Assembly: GCA_003116995.1 (NCBI GenBank)
Contig: BDSL01000066.1
Span: 124,001 to 188,000, forward strand
Length of the DNA: 64,000 nt
Source: Yamagishiella unicocca
Lineage: Eukaryota; Chlorophyta; Chlorophyceae; Chlamydomonadales; Volvocaceae
Reading direction: 5' to 3'
Each line of letters opens with the position of its first letter. The first letter of the stretch is position 1. A program made the translations under genes and the position numbers. Under the pieces are notes generated by a model. The model saw nothing but the letters and a program-made list of their open reading frames with translations. It was not told the DNA's origin and did no database searches. Positions 35,801 to 43,930 of the stretch are shown here, in pieces.

Positions 35801-36902
35801 AGTTTGTGTCTGCCGCTCGGCAACAAGTATTACGAGGCAAGCTGGCTTAAGTCGGTGCCGCTTTAACAGCCTCACAAATAAGCGATCATGGCCGTCAGAA
35901 AGGGTCGAACTCGACTCGCGTCGGCGATGCACCATGCCTCGATCGACAATCGCGCTTTTCACTCGCTGTCAACTAATATGAACGTATGGCCCCGGATGAT
36001 ATCATAACTGCCCACGTCTCGTTACGTGCATAACTTATTTCAAGCGTTTCCAACGCACGCAGGTAACCCGCAACGGTCTTGACGTTATGGTCCGCCGTGT
36101 CATCCAGGAGATTAAGCTCCTGACCGCTGACGATGATGCCGATGCCACATACAACCAAAGCAGATATGACTACATCCACCTCGTAAGCCTCCTGCTCGCG
36201 CCGCCGCGTTCAGAGCTAGCGGGCATACCGCGGTATTGACGGGCCGGGCCGGGTCTGGCTCTCGTCAGCATCGATCTTCTCCCAAGTACGGTCAATGTGT
36301 GATTATCAGGTGTTGTGAATTCGTAGGGCCTTCGTTGTTCATTAGGTTCACTCCCCGTACAATCCCCTTGCTGTTGTATGCGAAATTGTAGGTTGGCGGG
36401 CGCGACTGCTACGAAGGCCTCCAGACCGCAGCTCAGCTGTTCGTCGACTACTCCGTCAGCCGGTACAACCAGATCTCGCAGCTGCATACGGTGAGAGGCT
36501 GAGGGCGCGGACGGCGGGTGCGGCATCGATCGATCGATCGGTGTGCGGGTTGGTGGTACCCTAGTACTGTAGTAGGGGGTCTCCAGACCAAGAAGACGTA
36601 CGAGAGCTCTACCTTACTACTAACTGTACAACTACGTACCCAACTACCCGATTACTGAACTGCCTGCGTGCCTGCCCCTGCAGATCTTGCTCGGTGTCAC
36701 GTGCGCAATGTTCGTTTTGTACGTGTTCTTCTTGCTGTGGCCCCACCTGACAAGGGTCAAGGTCGAAGCCTCCAGACAGGGCGCCCTGCTCAGCCACGTT
36801 CCGGCCGAGGTGGATGTGCGCAGCCATGTCAAGCTGGCCTTCAAGCGCGCTGCCGCGGCCAAGAAGCGGCCCAAGCCTGCGGGCGCAGCCAGCCAGCCAT
36901 GA
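16110..36902 (+). CDS. Tiny-macrocysts-like multi-PAS membrane protein (35 exons, about 2,424 aa)
   Basis: Thirty-five exons joined by phase-consistent splice sites give a 7,275-nt CDS from ATG 16110 to TGA 36900-36902. The order is an N-terminal multi-span membrane region (residues about 54-370), TPR/HAT-like helices (about 380-620), four PAS-like domains (about 620-1040), a long low-complexity centre (about 1050-1660), and a C-terminal region with four further membrane segments (about 1700-2400). This architecture matches the large 'tiny macrocysts' (TmcB/TmcC-like) proteins abundant in volvocine algae and related to Dictyostelium Tmc. Their function is not established, but PAS domains suggest a sensory role at a membrane. 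The frame is open about 110 bp upstream of 16110; I chose 16110 because the acidic/Ser-rich start resembles relatives. Exon coordinates are in the module entries. Any single exon boundary could be off. Confidence 0.85.
17757..17850 (-). repeat. Dispersed repeat, copy in intron 3 of the giant gene
   Basis: The complement of this stretch (containing GGTTTGTCGGCCGTAGATTC and CAGCAGCGCCTCCG) matches 56496-56620 in the kinase gene, where the copy lies on the plus strand with about 30 extra bases. It is followed by GTGTGGGGGGTTCGAGGAAGACTG-like tandem units at 17855-17925. Confidence 0.7.
21113..23956 (+). CDS. Module 2: exons 8-12, TPR/HAT-like helices and first PAS domain
   Basis: Exons are 21113-21207, 21498-21647, 22279-22537, 22907-23077 and 23895-23956. 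Exons 8-10 encode amphipathic helices ([47 protein letters not shown]) typical of HAT/TPR repeats ahead of the PAS region. The first PAS domain starts in exon 10 ([19 protein letters not shown]), continues in exon 11 ([20 protein letters not shown]) and ends in exons 12-13 ([19 protein letters not shown]). Whether it binds a cofactor cannot be told from sequence. Exon 9's acceptor sits at the end of a tandem repeat. Confidence 0.85.
21378..21497. repeat. About 42-bp tandem repeat abutting an exon acceptor
   Basis: Units with CATACGCAACCGCCAACATA followed by CCCACATAGCTACGTAGCTA occur nearly three times. The final copy reads CCCACAG and supplies the splice acceptor of exon 9. Confidence 0.8.
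24220..28273 (+). CDS. Module 3: exons 13-19, further PAS-like domains
   Basis: Exons are 24220-24352, 24451-24634, 25389-25600, 26073-26255, 26753-26999, 27406-27617 and 28023-28273. Three more PAS-like folds can be traced: [40 protein letters not shown] with MGYAPRKL, and [20 protein letters not shown] with [13 protein letters not shown]. Exon 18 includes the WRVRVQEG block plus a polyglutamine/alanine insertion. Exon 19 contains [20 protein letters not shown], a segment conserved in the family, after a Gly/Asp repeat. Introns here hold the 400-bp CCCT array and a GGGGC array. Exon 18 is the least certain because low complexity surrounds it, but its phases fit exactly. Confidence 0.8.
24918..25324. 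repeat. CCCT tetranucleotide array of about 400 bp
   Basis: An almost pure (CTCC)n array is broken only by a few single-base phase slips (CTCCTCC). It lies in the intron between exons 14 and 15 of the giant gene. Open frames through it (PPSLPPSL) are artefacts. Confidence 0.95.
26275..26365. repeat. GGGGC pentanucleotide array in intron 16
   Basis: About 15 units of GGGGC begin 20 bases after the exon 16 donor. A second low-complexity run, (ACC)n, at 26694-26740 precedes exon 17. Confidence 0.9.
27045..27160. repeat. Short repeat CCGCCGTCGTACATGTCCGT in intron 17
   Basis: Four to five imperfect copies of about 24 bp are followed by a GGGTT-rich run at 27203-27248. These are non-coding. Confidence 0.75.
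27755..27905. repeat. GCTAG/TAGTAGC-rich simple sequence in intron 18
   Basis: Irregular repeats of GCTAGCTAG, GTTAGTAGCTAGCAGG and GGTAGGTAG occupy the intron between exons 18 and 19. A related patch lies at 27315-27355. Confidence 0.75.
28728..30124 (+). CDS. Module 4: exon 20, 1.4-kb exon encoding the disordered centre
   Basis: The exon starts after CCCTGCAG and ends at GTGAGT. It encodes a structured start ([18 protein letters not shown], then [20 protein letters not shown] and [20 protein letters not shown]), then about 380 residues of low complexity: a mixed CAG/CAA polyglutamine tract (29208-29290), Gly/Ser/Ala-rich linkers, and an Asp-rich run at 30000-30016 followed by Ser/Asp repeats. 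The last part is probably a flexible cytosolic linker. Its repeats could expand or contract without frameshift. Confidence 0.8.
30181..30264 (-). repeat. Short dispersed element, copy 2 (intron 20)
   Basis: The complement reads GCGCGTCCAGGTGTCCGAAG, then ACCAGCTACACTCCCCATGT, and ends in CCAGTAACCGATCC. It is collinear with 8301-8380. Confidence 0.65.
30585..33631 (+). CDS. Module 5: exons 21-28, start of the C-terminal membrane region
   Basis: Exons are 30585-30766, 31262-31290 (29 nt), 31465-31614, 31667-31780, 31906-32031, 32252-32377, 32982-33103 and 33465-33631. Exon 21 holds a membrane segment ([17 protein letters not shown]). Exons 23-27 give a mostly soluble stretch with family blocks [39 protein letters not shown] and [20 protein letters not shown]. 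Exon 28 holds another membrane segment ([20 protein letters not shown]) and the block [18 protein letters not shown]. Exon 24's end rests on a GTACGT donor just before a CTG-rich intron and is the least certain boundary. Confidence 0.8.
33115..33345. repeat. CTGCAG-rich minisatellite in intron 27
   Basis: About 20 short units (9-12 bp) of the form GTCTGCAGTA or GTCTGCAGCA follow the exon 27 donor. Each carries a CTGCAG or close variant. Confidence 0.85.
33828..33962. repeat. About 43-bp tandem repeat, three copies, in intron 28
   Basis: Units contain GTGCCTGGGAAAGTAGTGCC and CGCACGCATCGATTCGTAG. They lie upstream of exon 29. Confidence 0.85.
34100..36902 (+). CDS. Module 6: exons 29-35, C-terminus of the tiny-macrocysts-like protein
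   Basis: Exons are 34100-34390 (or to 34429), 34655-34804, 35106-35375, 35699-35836, 36063-36182, 36392-36490 and 36684-36902. Exon 29 begins with ten consecutive Asp after VL. Exon 31 carries [19 protein letters not shown] and [14 protein letters not shown]. Exons 32-34 encode an extracellular-type block with Cys residues ([55 protein letters not shown]). Exon 35 gives the last membrane span ([19 protein letters not shown]) and a basic tail ending in TGA. Three introns here appear to use GC donors (34391, 35376, 35837). A canonical GT alternative exists for the first at 34430. Confidence 0.8.
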
Positions 36903-37479
36903 CAACGTGGAGGGGCTATCCTGGGCGTAGTAGGGCGCAGCCCATCGATGTGGGCTCCCAATTGCTGGCAGTCAGCCGAGCCCGCTAGGCGGACGAAAGC
37001 GACTGTTGTGGGATATGAGATGTTTAGCTTTGACTATGCACGTGCGTGCGTTTGACCTCCCGCCTTCGGCATCATTTGCGAACCTGGCTGAGGGATCGGA
37101 AGGATTGTCCCTCCAGCATAATAATCATCATGCACGTCATCCATCACGCATACAATGGTCGACTGGTTTCTTCGGGCTGCATCTTCGGGATGTGTTCTTT
37201 TCACTGTTGTAGTAGTAACTGTTACAGACCGCGTTCTTTTGTAGTACTGGAGCATACTTCTTTCATTTCGTAGTAGTAACTGTTACAGTGGGCCTCCTTT
37301 ATTCTTGATTGGGGAAGACGCCCGTGGCAGGGGGATGGTGACCGATGGGTGATGATTTCCATTCTCGTTACGTGCACCGACGTGCACCGACCTACTTGGG
37401 GCTGAGTGTGTGTATGGTACGGCAGTTGAGGTGGTAGTAATTGTTACAGGCAGGAGGTGATTAGCACGATGAGTGCGGT
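36903..37479. other. 3' flank of the giant gene with recurring TGTTACAG motifs
   Basis: This should contain the 3' UTR. The motif GTAGTAGTAACTGTTACAG occurs near 37208 and 37271, with a variant (GGTAGTAATTGTTACAG) at 37433. A complementary CTGTAATCGTTACAAC occurs at 49929. They may be remnants of one transposon family. No gene is evident. Confidence 0.5.
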
Positions 37480-38580
37480 ATGATACGGTGTGTTGATTAT
37501 TTGTTTAGATGGTGCGGAGACGTTGACACGCCAATAGGCGTAATTGTAGGATTCGTGTTATGGCAGCCGTTCTTAGTGCTTAGCCTTTTTGCAGTTTGTT
37601 TGTTCCTGTTTTGGAACTTCGTCCGAGGCATGTTCAGTTGGAGTCAGATGGAGGCTGCCACCATTGCGGGTGAAAGCCTGGCTTCCTTGTCCATTTTTTC
37701 GGACGCGCTACCCACCCCTGGGGCCGAGGGCACCTTAACCTTTCAACAGAGACAGCACTGGGCGGTCAGGAATACTGCAGAACCTTCAGTAGCAGGGCTG
37801 GCTGGCTTCGGTACAGCTAGCACAGGGTCACTTCCAGCCGACAAGGTGTATGAGCTTCACATCACGTACACGGTCAGGGCCTTCGGGCCTTACGTCTGCA
37901 ACAAACTTGCAAACTTGCATGTACACCGAGCACAACAGCACGTAAGAGTCGATGTTCGTGTTGTTCATGGAGTGGTTATGGAAGCAGTGGTCCACGGATA
38001 CTAAGGGATCCACGCTGGTCTCTGATGCGTTGGATGAGGTGGGTGTATGTAATAAGAAGCGCAGCAACATCCTGGCAAAGTCAGCTCGTGGTGGGATATC
38101 TTTCAAGCAGAAGGTATGCACAGACCCTCATGCGTGCCGTGCCTCGTTTGTCGTGTCTTCACCATGAATGCCATAACATATCTTACTGTATTGTTCTGAG
38201 TACAGGGTTTGCTACACACTGTGTTCTAAAGCTTTGGTTCACTGACATTTGGGTTACACCTGGGCTCCTAGTTGATGGCCAACAGCCCCGTGGATATAAT
38301 GTACGCAGTTTGTTTGCTGAGAAGCTTGCATCGATTATACTCAATGGGACCGTCAGGCTACAGGCTTTCAATGCTGCATCAGCTCAATCCGAAAGGGAGT
38401 GCTGGTTCATCACTCGCAAATGCAAGGCCAGCAACAGCATGTGGGCTGGGATGATAACCGGAATTTATCGGTATGAGTCCCCGATATTGGTTGCAAGCGG
38501 GCCTGTGTACGATGCGGTTCTAGAGGTAGAGTGGCATACAACTAGCACTGGTCCGCGGGGGAGGCGGTTAGCCCCTTGAT
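37480..38580 (+). pseudogene. Unassigned ORFs, possibly an interrupted gene or transposon fragment
   Basis: Two open frames (37480-38004 and 38025-38579) lie head to tail in different frames. The first starts with a hydrophobic stretch (FVLWQPFLVLSLFAVCLFLF). The second includes RSLFAEKLASIILNGTVRLQ and SMWAGMITGIYRYESPIL. Codon usage is far less GC-biased than in the neighbouring genes. I could not join them with convincing splice sites or recognise a family. They end immediately before the split-repeat element, so the original locus may have been cut by that insertion. Confidence 0.3.
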
Positions 38581-38592
38581 TGACCGTGGCAT

Positions 38593-38723
38593 CATTGCTT
38601 GAGCTCGGAATGCTGCTGTACTGCACGCTTGCTAACATTATTTGGAGGGTGCCAACACCCGCCTTCGGCCACCGTTATTGTAAGGCAACGTTAATCCTTG
38701 TGGCTAAAGGCAGATTCCCCGCC
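38593..38723 (+). repeat. Split direct repeat A1 (left end)
   Basis: Begins CATTGCTTGAGCTCGG and ends GGCAGATTCCCCGCC. It matches 40813-40940 with a few substitutions and a short indel near its start. Confidence 0.9.
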
Positions 38724-39328
38724 TTAACGGCGAGGAGGCGAAATCGAGCATAGCGTACTGTACTGCAACCGATTCTACCGGTCTAGTAGAAATTCAATCG
38801 GAGAATGTGTGAGGTGCGAATTATTCGCATGATGACAATCCACCGGTTATCGCGGCTCGCGTTCTTTCCGGTTAAATCACGAATGGCTGACGTACGTGAA
38901 TCGGTGCTTCTCCTGCAACTGTGTAGGACATCGCGGTGAAACTGTGTTACGAGAGACGTCCCCTATCCGTCGATTTGAATGTGGCGACTGGGCGTATACT
39001 GGCAGGAGAACGGGTGAGACTGTCCGTGAACTGGGCCGCTCCGTGAATCATTTATTCCTGTACACCGCAGGCCTTGGTGCAACTCCGCTATCCGACCTCA
39101 GTACCGCCACCAATCAGGAATCTGTTGGTGACCGAGGTGCGTGGCAACCTCTGGCGTATCCCTGGACCAAACCCGGCGGTGCTGGACCTAGCCCAGGGCT
39201 CGCCTTTGTCCCTCGAGTCAAGGCCCGTGGCGTTGGGCGTCAACTGGACGTCCCTCCTTTCACCTGGAACCGATGACCCGTCAGTGAGGGCTCTTCCCCC
39301 GGTAAGGGTCTAGGCAGTTGAGACGGGA
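38724..39328. other. Leader between A1 and the recombinase
   Basis: Short frames on + (38896-39276 and 39074-39313) have no recognised domain. The region may be an untranslated leader or decayed gag-like sequence. Confidence 0.35.
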
Positions 39329-40580
39329 GTGAGTCGAACCTGGCGACCAAAAGTAGTCGAAACTCCCTCGCAGGCACCACCCGGGACATTGAGGCAGCAG
39401 CGGCTCGTCCGCCTAACAGACGCAACGGTTGCGGCTGTGATCCCCGTACCCTTGGTTGAAACCGAGGTGATGACGGCCGAGGTCTTGGGGCGGGTGTTGA
39501 AAGTTCAAGATGCAGCGTGGGCCCCCGACACCCTGAAGCAGATCGAGGCCGTTGGGCGTGAGTTCTCAGTCTGGCTTGCCCGGTACCTACCGAGCCGCAC
39601 CGTGCAGGACTGTACGCCGGAGGATGTGCTGGCCTACGCGGAGGGTGCCTGGGTGACTGAGCATGTCCGTGGCGTCGGCACCCGGGCGAGCCCGAGCGGA
39701 TTGCACTCGCTCCTGTCACACCTGAGCAACGTGTTCCGCCTGGTCGGGCGCGGTGATTCGTACGACGAGGTGGCCGGTGTGGGGAATCCCGTCTGCGCGC
39801 AAGCCGTGCAGATGTATCGCAAGGGATATGGGCGTGTCGCACAGGCGCAGGGTTATGAGGAGTGCCCCGCGGTGCCTCTCACCGAGGCGAAGTACCAGTC
39901 GTTAGTGCGATATCTGCGGCAGTGTTGTCTGCAGTAGCAACGAAGCCTTGGAGGTCGCGTTGTTACTCCGTGACCTCTGTTGCTTCCAGTACATGTGGGC
40001 TACGAGCATGCGGGGCAAGTGTTGTGGCAAGCTGCGCACGACCGATTTCCGGGAGCCAGGGAACCCTCAGTGCGCGTTCCGTGGGTTTCCACTGGCGACC
40101 CCGGACCCCGCCGGCAAGATGCCTGACGGCGTCAAGCTGGTGGTCGCCGGATTTACAAAGACAAGCAGGGACCAACGCCAGCCCAGCATCGTGTTGGAGC
40201 CGTCAGCGGATCCTGCCGAGTGCCTTGTGCGGACCATGTCAGAGTACTGGCGGGCTTGCGAGGCTGCCAGCACTCCTATCCAGCCTGATGGCGGCTACTT
40301 GTTCCGGCCACAGACTCGCGGGAAACAGGGGTTTCAAGAAAGCCCGCTAAGCAGCTCAGCCCTGGGGCATCGCCTACGGGCGCACCTGCAGGCGGCGGGA
40401 TTGTATGACGGTGAGACCTGTCATAGCTTCCGGCGTGGAGCCTTGCAGGACGCGGAGGCTCGAGGGGCTAGCCGTGAGCAGTTGCACGCCAAGGGGCAGA
40501 TCAAGACCCCTGGGATTTTGACGCGGTATTTGGATCGGGAGAAGCACCAGGGCCGATCTGCGAAGAAGGCCCGCGCCTGA
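39329..40580 (+). CDS. Tyrosine recombinase of the split-repeat element, one frame break
   Basis: Two frames together make a complete recombinase. The upstream frame (39329-39937) encodes the helical core-binding domain (VGREFSVWLARYLPSRTV, LLSHLSNVFRLVGRG, EAKYQSLVRYLRQCC). The downstream frame (open through 39948-40580) encodes the catalytic domain: the first Arg in ATSMRGKCCGKL, a Lys in VVAGFTKTSRDQ, the HxxR box HSFRRG (about 40420) and the nucleophile Tyr in TPGILTRYLD (about 40535). Continuity needs a one-base frame change between about 39890 and 39936, where the upstream frame ends in TAG. It could be a mutation, a sequencing error, a short intron or programmed frameshifting. The enzyme would integrate a circular DNA copy of the element without making a target-site duplication. 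The start codon upstream of 39329 is uncertain. Confidence 0.8.
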
Positions 40581-40628
40581 CACTGCTGGCGGCCTGCTTT
40601 CAGATGTGTATGAGGGGTGGGTGGGCGG

Positions 40629-40815
40629 CAAATTGAAATCGCGGACCGAGGGCTGATGTCCCTTGTCGACGCGTCAGAGGAAATCTTGTTATAGGCCAAG
40701 ACTTGTTACCGATGGCTTGACCTTCCTGCTGCAGTCGGGAAGTCCTACGCCCTCTAGGGGCCCTATGTTCTGCATTCCGTACCGCCCCTCGTACTGGCAT
40801 TCCAGAAATGGCCAT
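40629..40815 (+). repeat. Split direct repeat B1 (internal)
   Basis: Begins CAAATTGAAATCGCGGACC and ends CCAGAAATGGCCAT. It matches 46550-46736 over 187 bp with one visible substitution (GATGGCTTGA versus GATAGCTTGA). Confidence 0.9.
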
Positions 40816-40940
40816 TGCTTGAGCTCGGGATGCTGTATTGCACGCTTGCTAACATTATTTGGAGGGTGCCAACACCCGCCTTCGGCCACCGTTATTGTAA
40901 GGCAACGTTAATCCTTGTGGCTAAAGGCAGATTCCCCGCC
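40813..40940 (+). repeat. Split direct repeat A2 (internal)
   Basis: Second copy of A, overlapping B1 by the CAT trinucleotide, then running to ATTCCCCGCC. Confidence 0.9.
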
Positions 40941-41297
40941 AAAACACACCGCGGGCACCGCGGCAGGCCCCCCAACCAACCCCGACGTTGAGTCGGCTGG
41001 CCTCCTCATAGTTCGATATTGACCCAGCATCTTCATCGATAGCAGGTTGCCCACGTCAGCGTACGTCTCGAGGAGCTCCTGCTGGGCCTTGTCCGTGGGC
41101 CAGTTTGCATCGCCCGGCCGTGGCATCACTGGGCCCGCCACCGGGCGGGCCTCCCCATTCCCATCTCCTGGCCATTCGAACACGGGCGACCTCGGGCGCT
41201 TCACTTCCGACCCGGCTGAGCCTAAGCCTGCCACCAGCGAGGCCAGACGGGCAGAATCAAGATGCAATCGGGCTGCTCGGCCAGCACCTTCTGCAGC
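40941..41297 (-). other. Minus-strand frame inside the element, unassigned
   Basis: A minus-strand frame (41267-40908) reads LASLVAGLGSAGSEVKRPRS and KAQQELLETYADVGNLLSMK, which looks protein-like (helical, mixed charge) up to about 40980 and then runs into A2. It could be the start of a gag-like gene on the opposite strand. No family recognised. Confidence 0.3.
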
Positions 41298-43310
41298 GAG
41301 GTAGTGAGGCCCGCCGGCCGCAGCCTGCAGTGGCTCTTGGGGATAGATGCTAAGGTTGCGTGCCCCTAGCCACGAAAGGACTAGCGAGGGAGTGAGGCCC
41401 GCCCGCTGCAGCCCACAGTGGCTCGAGGGGGGAGACGATGTTCTTGCGTACCCCTAGCCACGAAGGGACTAGCGAGGTAGTGAGGCCCGCCCGTCGCAGC
41501 CCACAGTGGCTCGTGGGGGGAGACGCTGTTCTTGCGTACCCCTAGCCACGAAGGGACTAGCGAGGGAGTGAGGCCCGCCTGCCGCAGCCCACAGCGGCTC
41601 GTGGGTGAAGATGCTAAGCTTGCGTACCCCTAGCCACGAAGGGACTAGCGAGGTAGTGAGGCCCGCCTGCCGCAGCCTGCAGTGGCTCTTGGGGATAGAT
41701 GCTAAGCTTGCGTGCCCCTAGCTAGCCACGAAGGGACTAGCGAGGTATTGAGGCCCGCCTGCCGCAGCCTGCAGTGGCTCGTGGGTGAAGATGCTAAGCT
41801 TGCGTGCCCCTAGCCACGAAGGGACCAGCAAGGTAGTGAGGCCCGCCGGCCGCAGCCTGCAGTGGCTCGTGGGGGGAGATGCTAAGCTTGCATGCCCCTA
41901 GCCACGAAGGGACCAGCGAGGGAGTGAGGCCCGCCCGCCGCAGCCTGCAGTGGCTCGTGGGGGGAGACGATGTTCTTGCGTACCCCTAGACACGAAAGTA
42001 CTAGCGAGGGAGTGAGGCCCGCCCGCCGCAGCCCACAGTGGCTCGTGGGGGGAGACGCTATTCTTGCGTACCCCTAGCCACAAAGGGACTAGCGAGGTAT
42101 TGAGGCCCGCCTGCCGCAGCCTGCAGTGGCTCGTGGGGATAGAAGCTGTGCTTGAGTGCCCCTGGCCGCGAAAGGACTGGCGAGGTAGTGAGGCCCGCCC
42201 GCCGCAGCCCACAGTGGCTCTTGGGGGGAGACGCTGTTCTTGCGTACCCCTAGCCACGAAGGGACTAGCGAGGTAGTGAGGCCCGCCTGCCGCAGCCTGC
42301 AGTGGCTCGTGGGGGGAGATGCAAAGCTTGCGTGCCCCGAGCCACGAAGGGACCAGTAAGGTAGTGGCGCCCGGCCGCCGCAGCCCACAGTGGCTCTTGG
42401 GGACAGGTGCTAAGCTTGCGTGCCCCTAGCCACGGAAGGACTAGCGAGGGAGTGAGGCCCGCCTGCCGCAGCCCACAGCGGCTCGTGGGTGAAGATGCTA
42501 AGCTTGCGTAACCCTAGCCACGAAGGGACTAGCGAGGTAGTGAGGCCCGCCTGCCGCAGCCTGCAGTGGCTCGTGGGGATAGATGCTAAGCTTGCGTGCC
42601 CCTAGCTAGCCACGAAGGGACTAGCGAGGTATTGAGGCCCGCCTGCCGCAGCCTGCAGTGGCTCGTGGGTGAAGATGCTAAGCTTGCGTGCCCCTAGCCA
42701 CGAAGGGACCAGCAAGGTAGTGAGGCCCGCCGGCCGCAGCCTGCAGTGGCTCGTGGGGGGAGATGCTAAGCTTGCATGCCCCTAGCCACGAAGGGACCAG
42801 CGAGGTAGTGAGGCCCGCCTGCCCCAGCCTGCAGTGGCTCTTGGGGATAGATGCTAAGCTTGCGTGCCCCTAGCCACGAAGGGACTAGCGAAGGAGTGAG
42901 GCCCGCCCGCCGCAGCCCACAGTGGCTCGTGGGGGGAGACGATGTTCTTGCGTACCCCTAGACACGAAAGTACTAGCGAGGGAGTGAGGCCCGCCCGCCG
43001 CAGCCCACAGTGGCTCGTGGGGGGAGACGCTATTCTTGCGTACCCCTAGCCACGAAGGGACTAGCGAGGTATTGAGGCCCGCCTGCCGCAGCCTGCAGTG
43101 GCTCGTGGGGATAGAAGCTGTGCTTGAGTGCCCCTGGCCGCGAAAGGACTGGCGAGGTAGTGAGGCCCGCCCGCCGCAGCCCACAGTGGCTCGTGGGGGA
43201 GATGCTGTGCTTGCGTACCCCTAGCCCCAAAGGGACTAGTGCCGGTAGTGAGGCCCGCCCGCCGCAGCCCGCAGTGGCTCTTGGGGATAGATGCTATGTT
43301 TACGTACGGA
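41298..43310. repeat. 88-bp satellite block 1, about 23 copies
   Basis: The unit begins GAGGTAGTGAGGCCCGCC, contains GCAGTGGCTCGTGGGGG, and ends CCACGAAGGGACTAGC. Copies differ by 5-15%. A larger period is visible: the variant CCCTAGCTAGCCACGAAGG appears at about 41716 and 42599, about 883 bp apart, with matching neighbouring variants. Confidence 0.9.
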
Positions 43311-43930
43311 CGGCTTTAAGGCCTCAGCCAGGTCCCGCTCGAACTGCTCGTCCGTCTAGGTGCCCATTGGTAACGACTGGTCAAGCTGCTCTAACCTGGC
43401 GCATACTACGAAGGTAGAGCCAGATGTCATCGGGCTGGAGTGCGAAAGATGTAAGGCCAGGGTCGCAGGCCACGGGCGTTACAGGGTGCGGATCGATGGC
43501 CAACGGCTCGGCTGGCTCAATCAAGGGGTCCGAGTTCAACTCCATCCCAACATTCGTCCCATCCACATGCCCGCACCATAACAGCTACCGTAGGTTCTGC
43601 CTCTGAGCACACGTCCAGTCGTACAGTGTTCCGACGTCTTATCGCTTTACGTCCCTTCGAAGACCCTTTGAAAGTGTCAATCCACAAAACCCTTATCATC
43701 CTCGGGACGTCTCATCACAGGACGGCAGAGTGCGTCAAACTAGGCAGCCCACGTCCCTCGTCCAAACTGCTCCCATCAGCAGGGCTATTGTGTCCGCGTG
43801 ATGGGAACAGCGGCATGGGCCTGGTACCCTCATGGTGCATTTCCCGTAAAGGCAGTGGGATGCACATGCTTCGAAAGACGGTAGTGCCTGTCCGGCCCGT
43901 GCGTGACATCGACAGTGGCGGCGCCAGGTC
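43311..43930. other. Unique spacer between satellite blocks
   Basis: Minus-strand frames (43699-43517 and 43566-43381) contain patches such as SFALQPDDIWLYLRSM, but none is recognised. This may be residual element coding sequence interrupted by satellite growth. Confidence 0.35.

Noticed and set aside
39240..39842. 200-codon minus-strand frame opposite the recombinase
   Set aside because: Arg/Pro-rich shadow with no domain; the plus strand has recombinase motifs.
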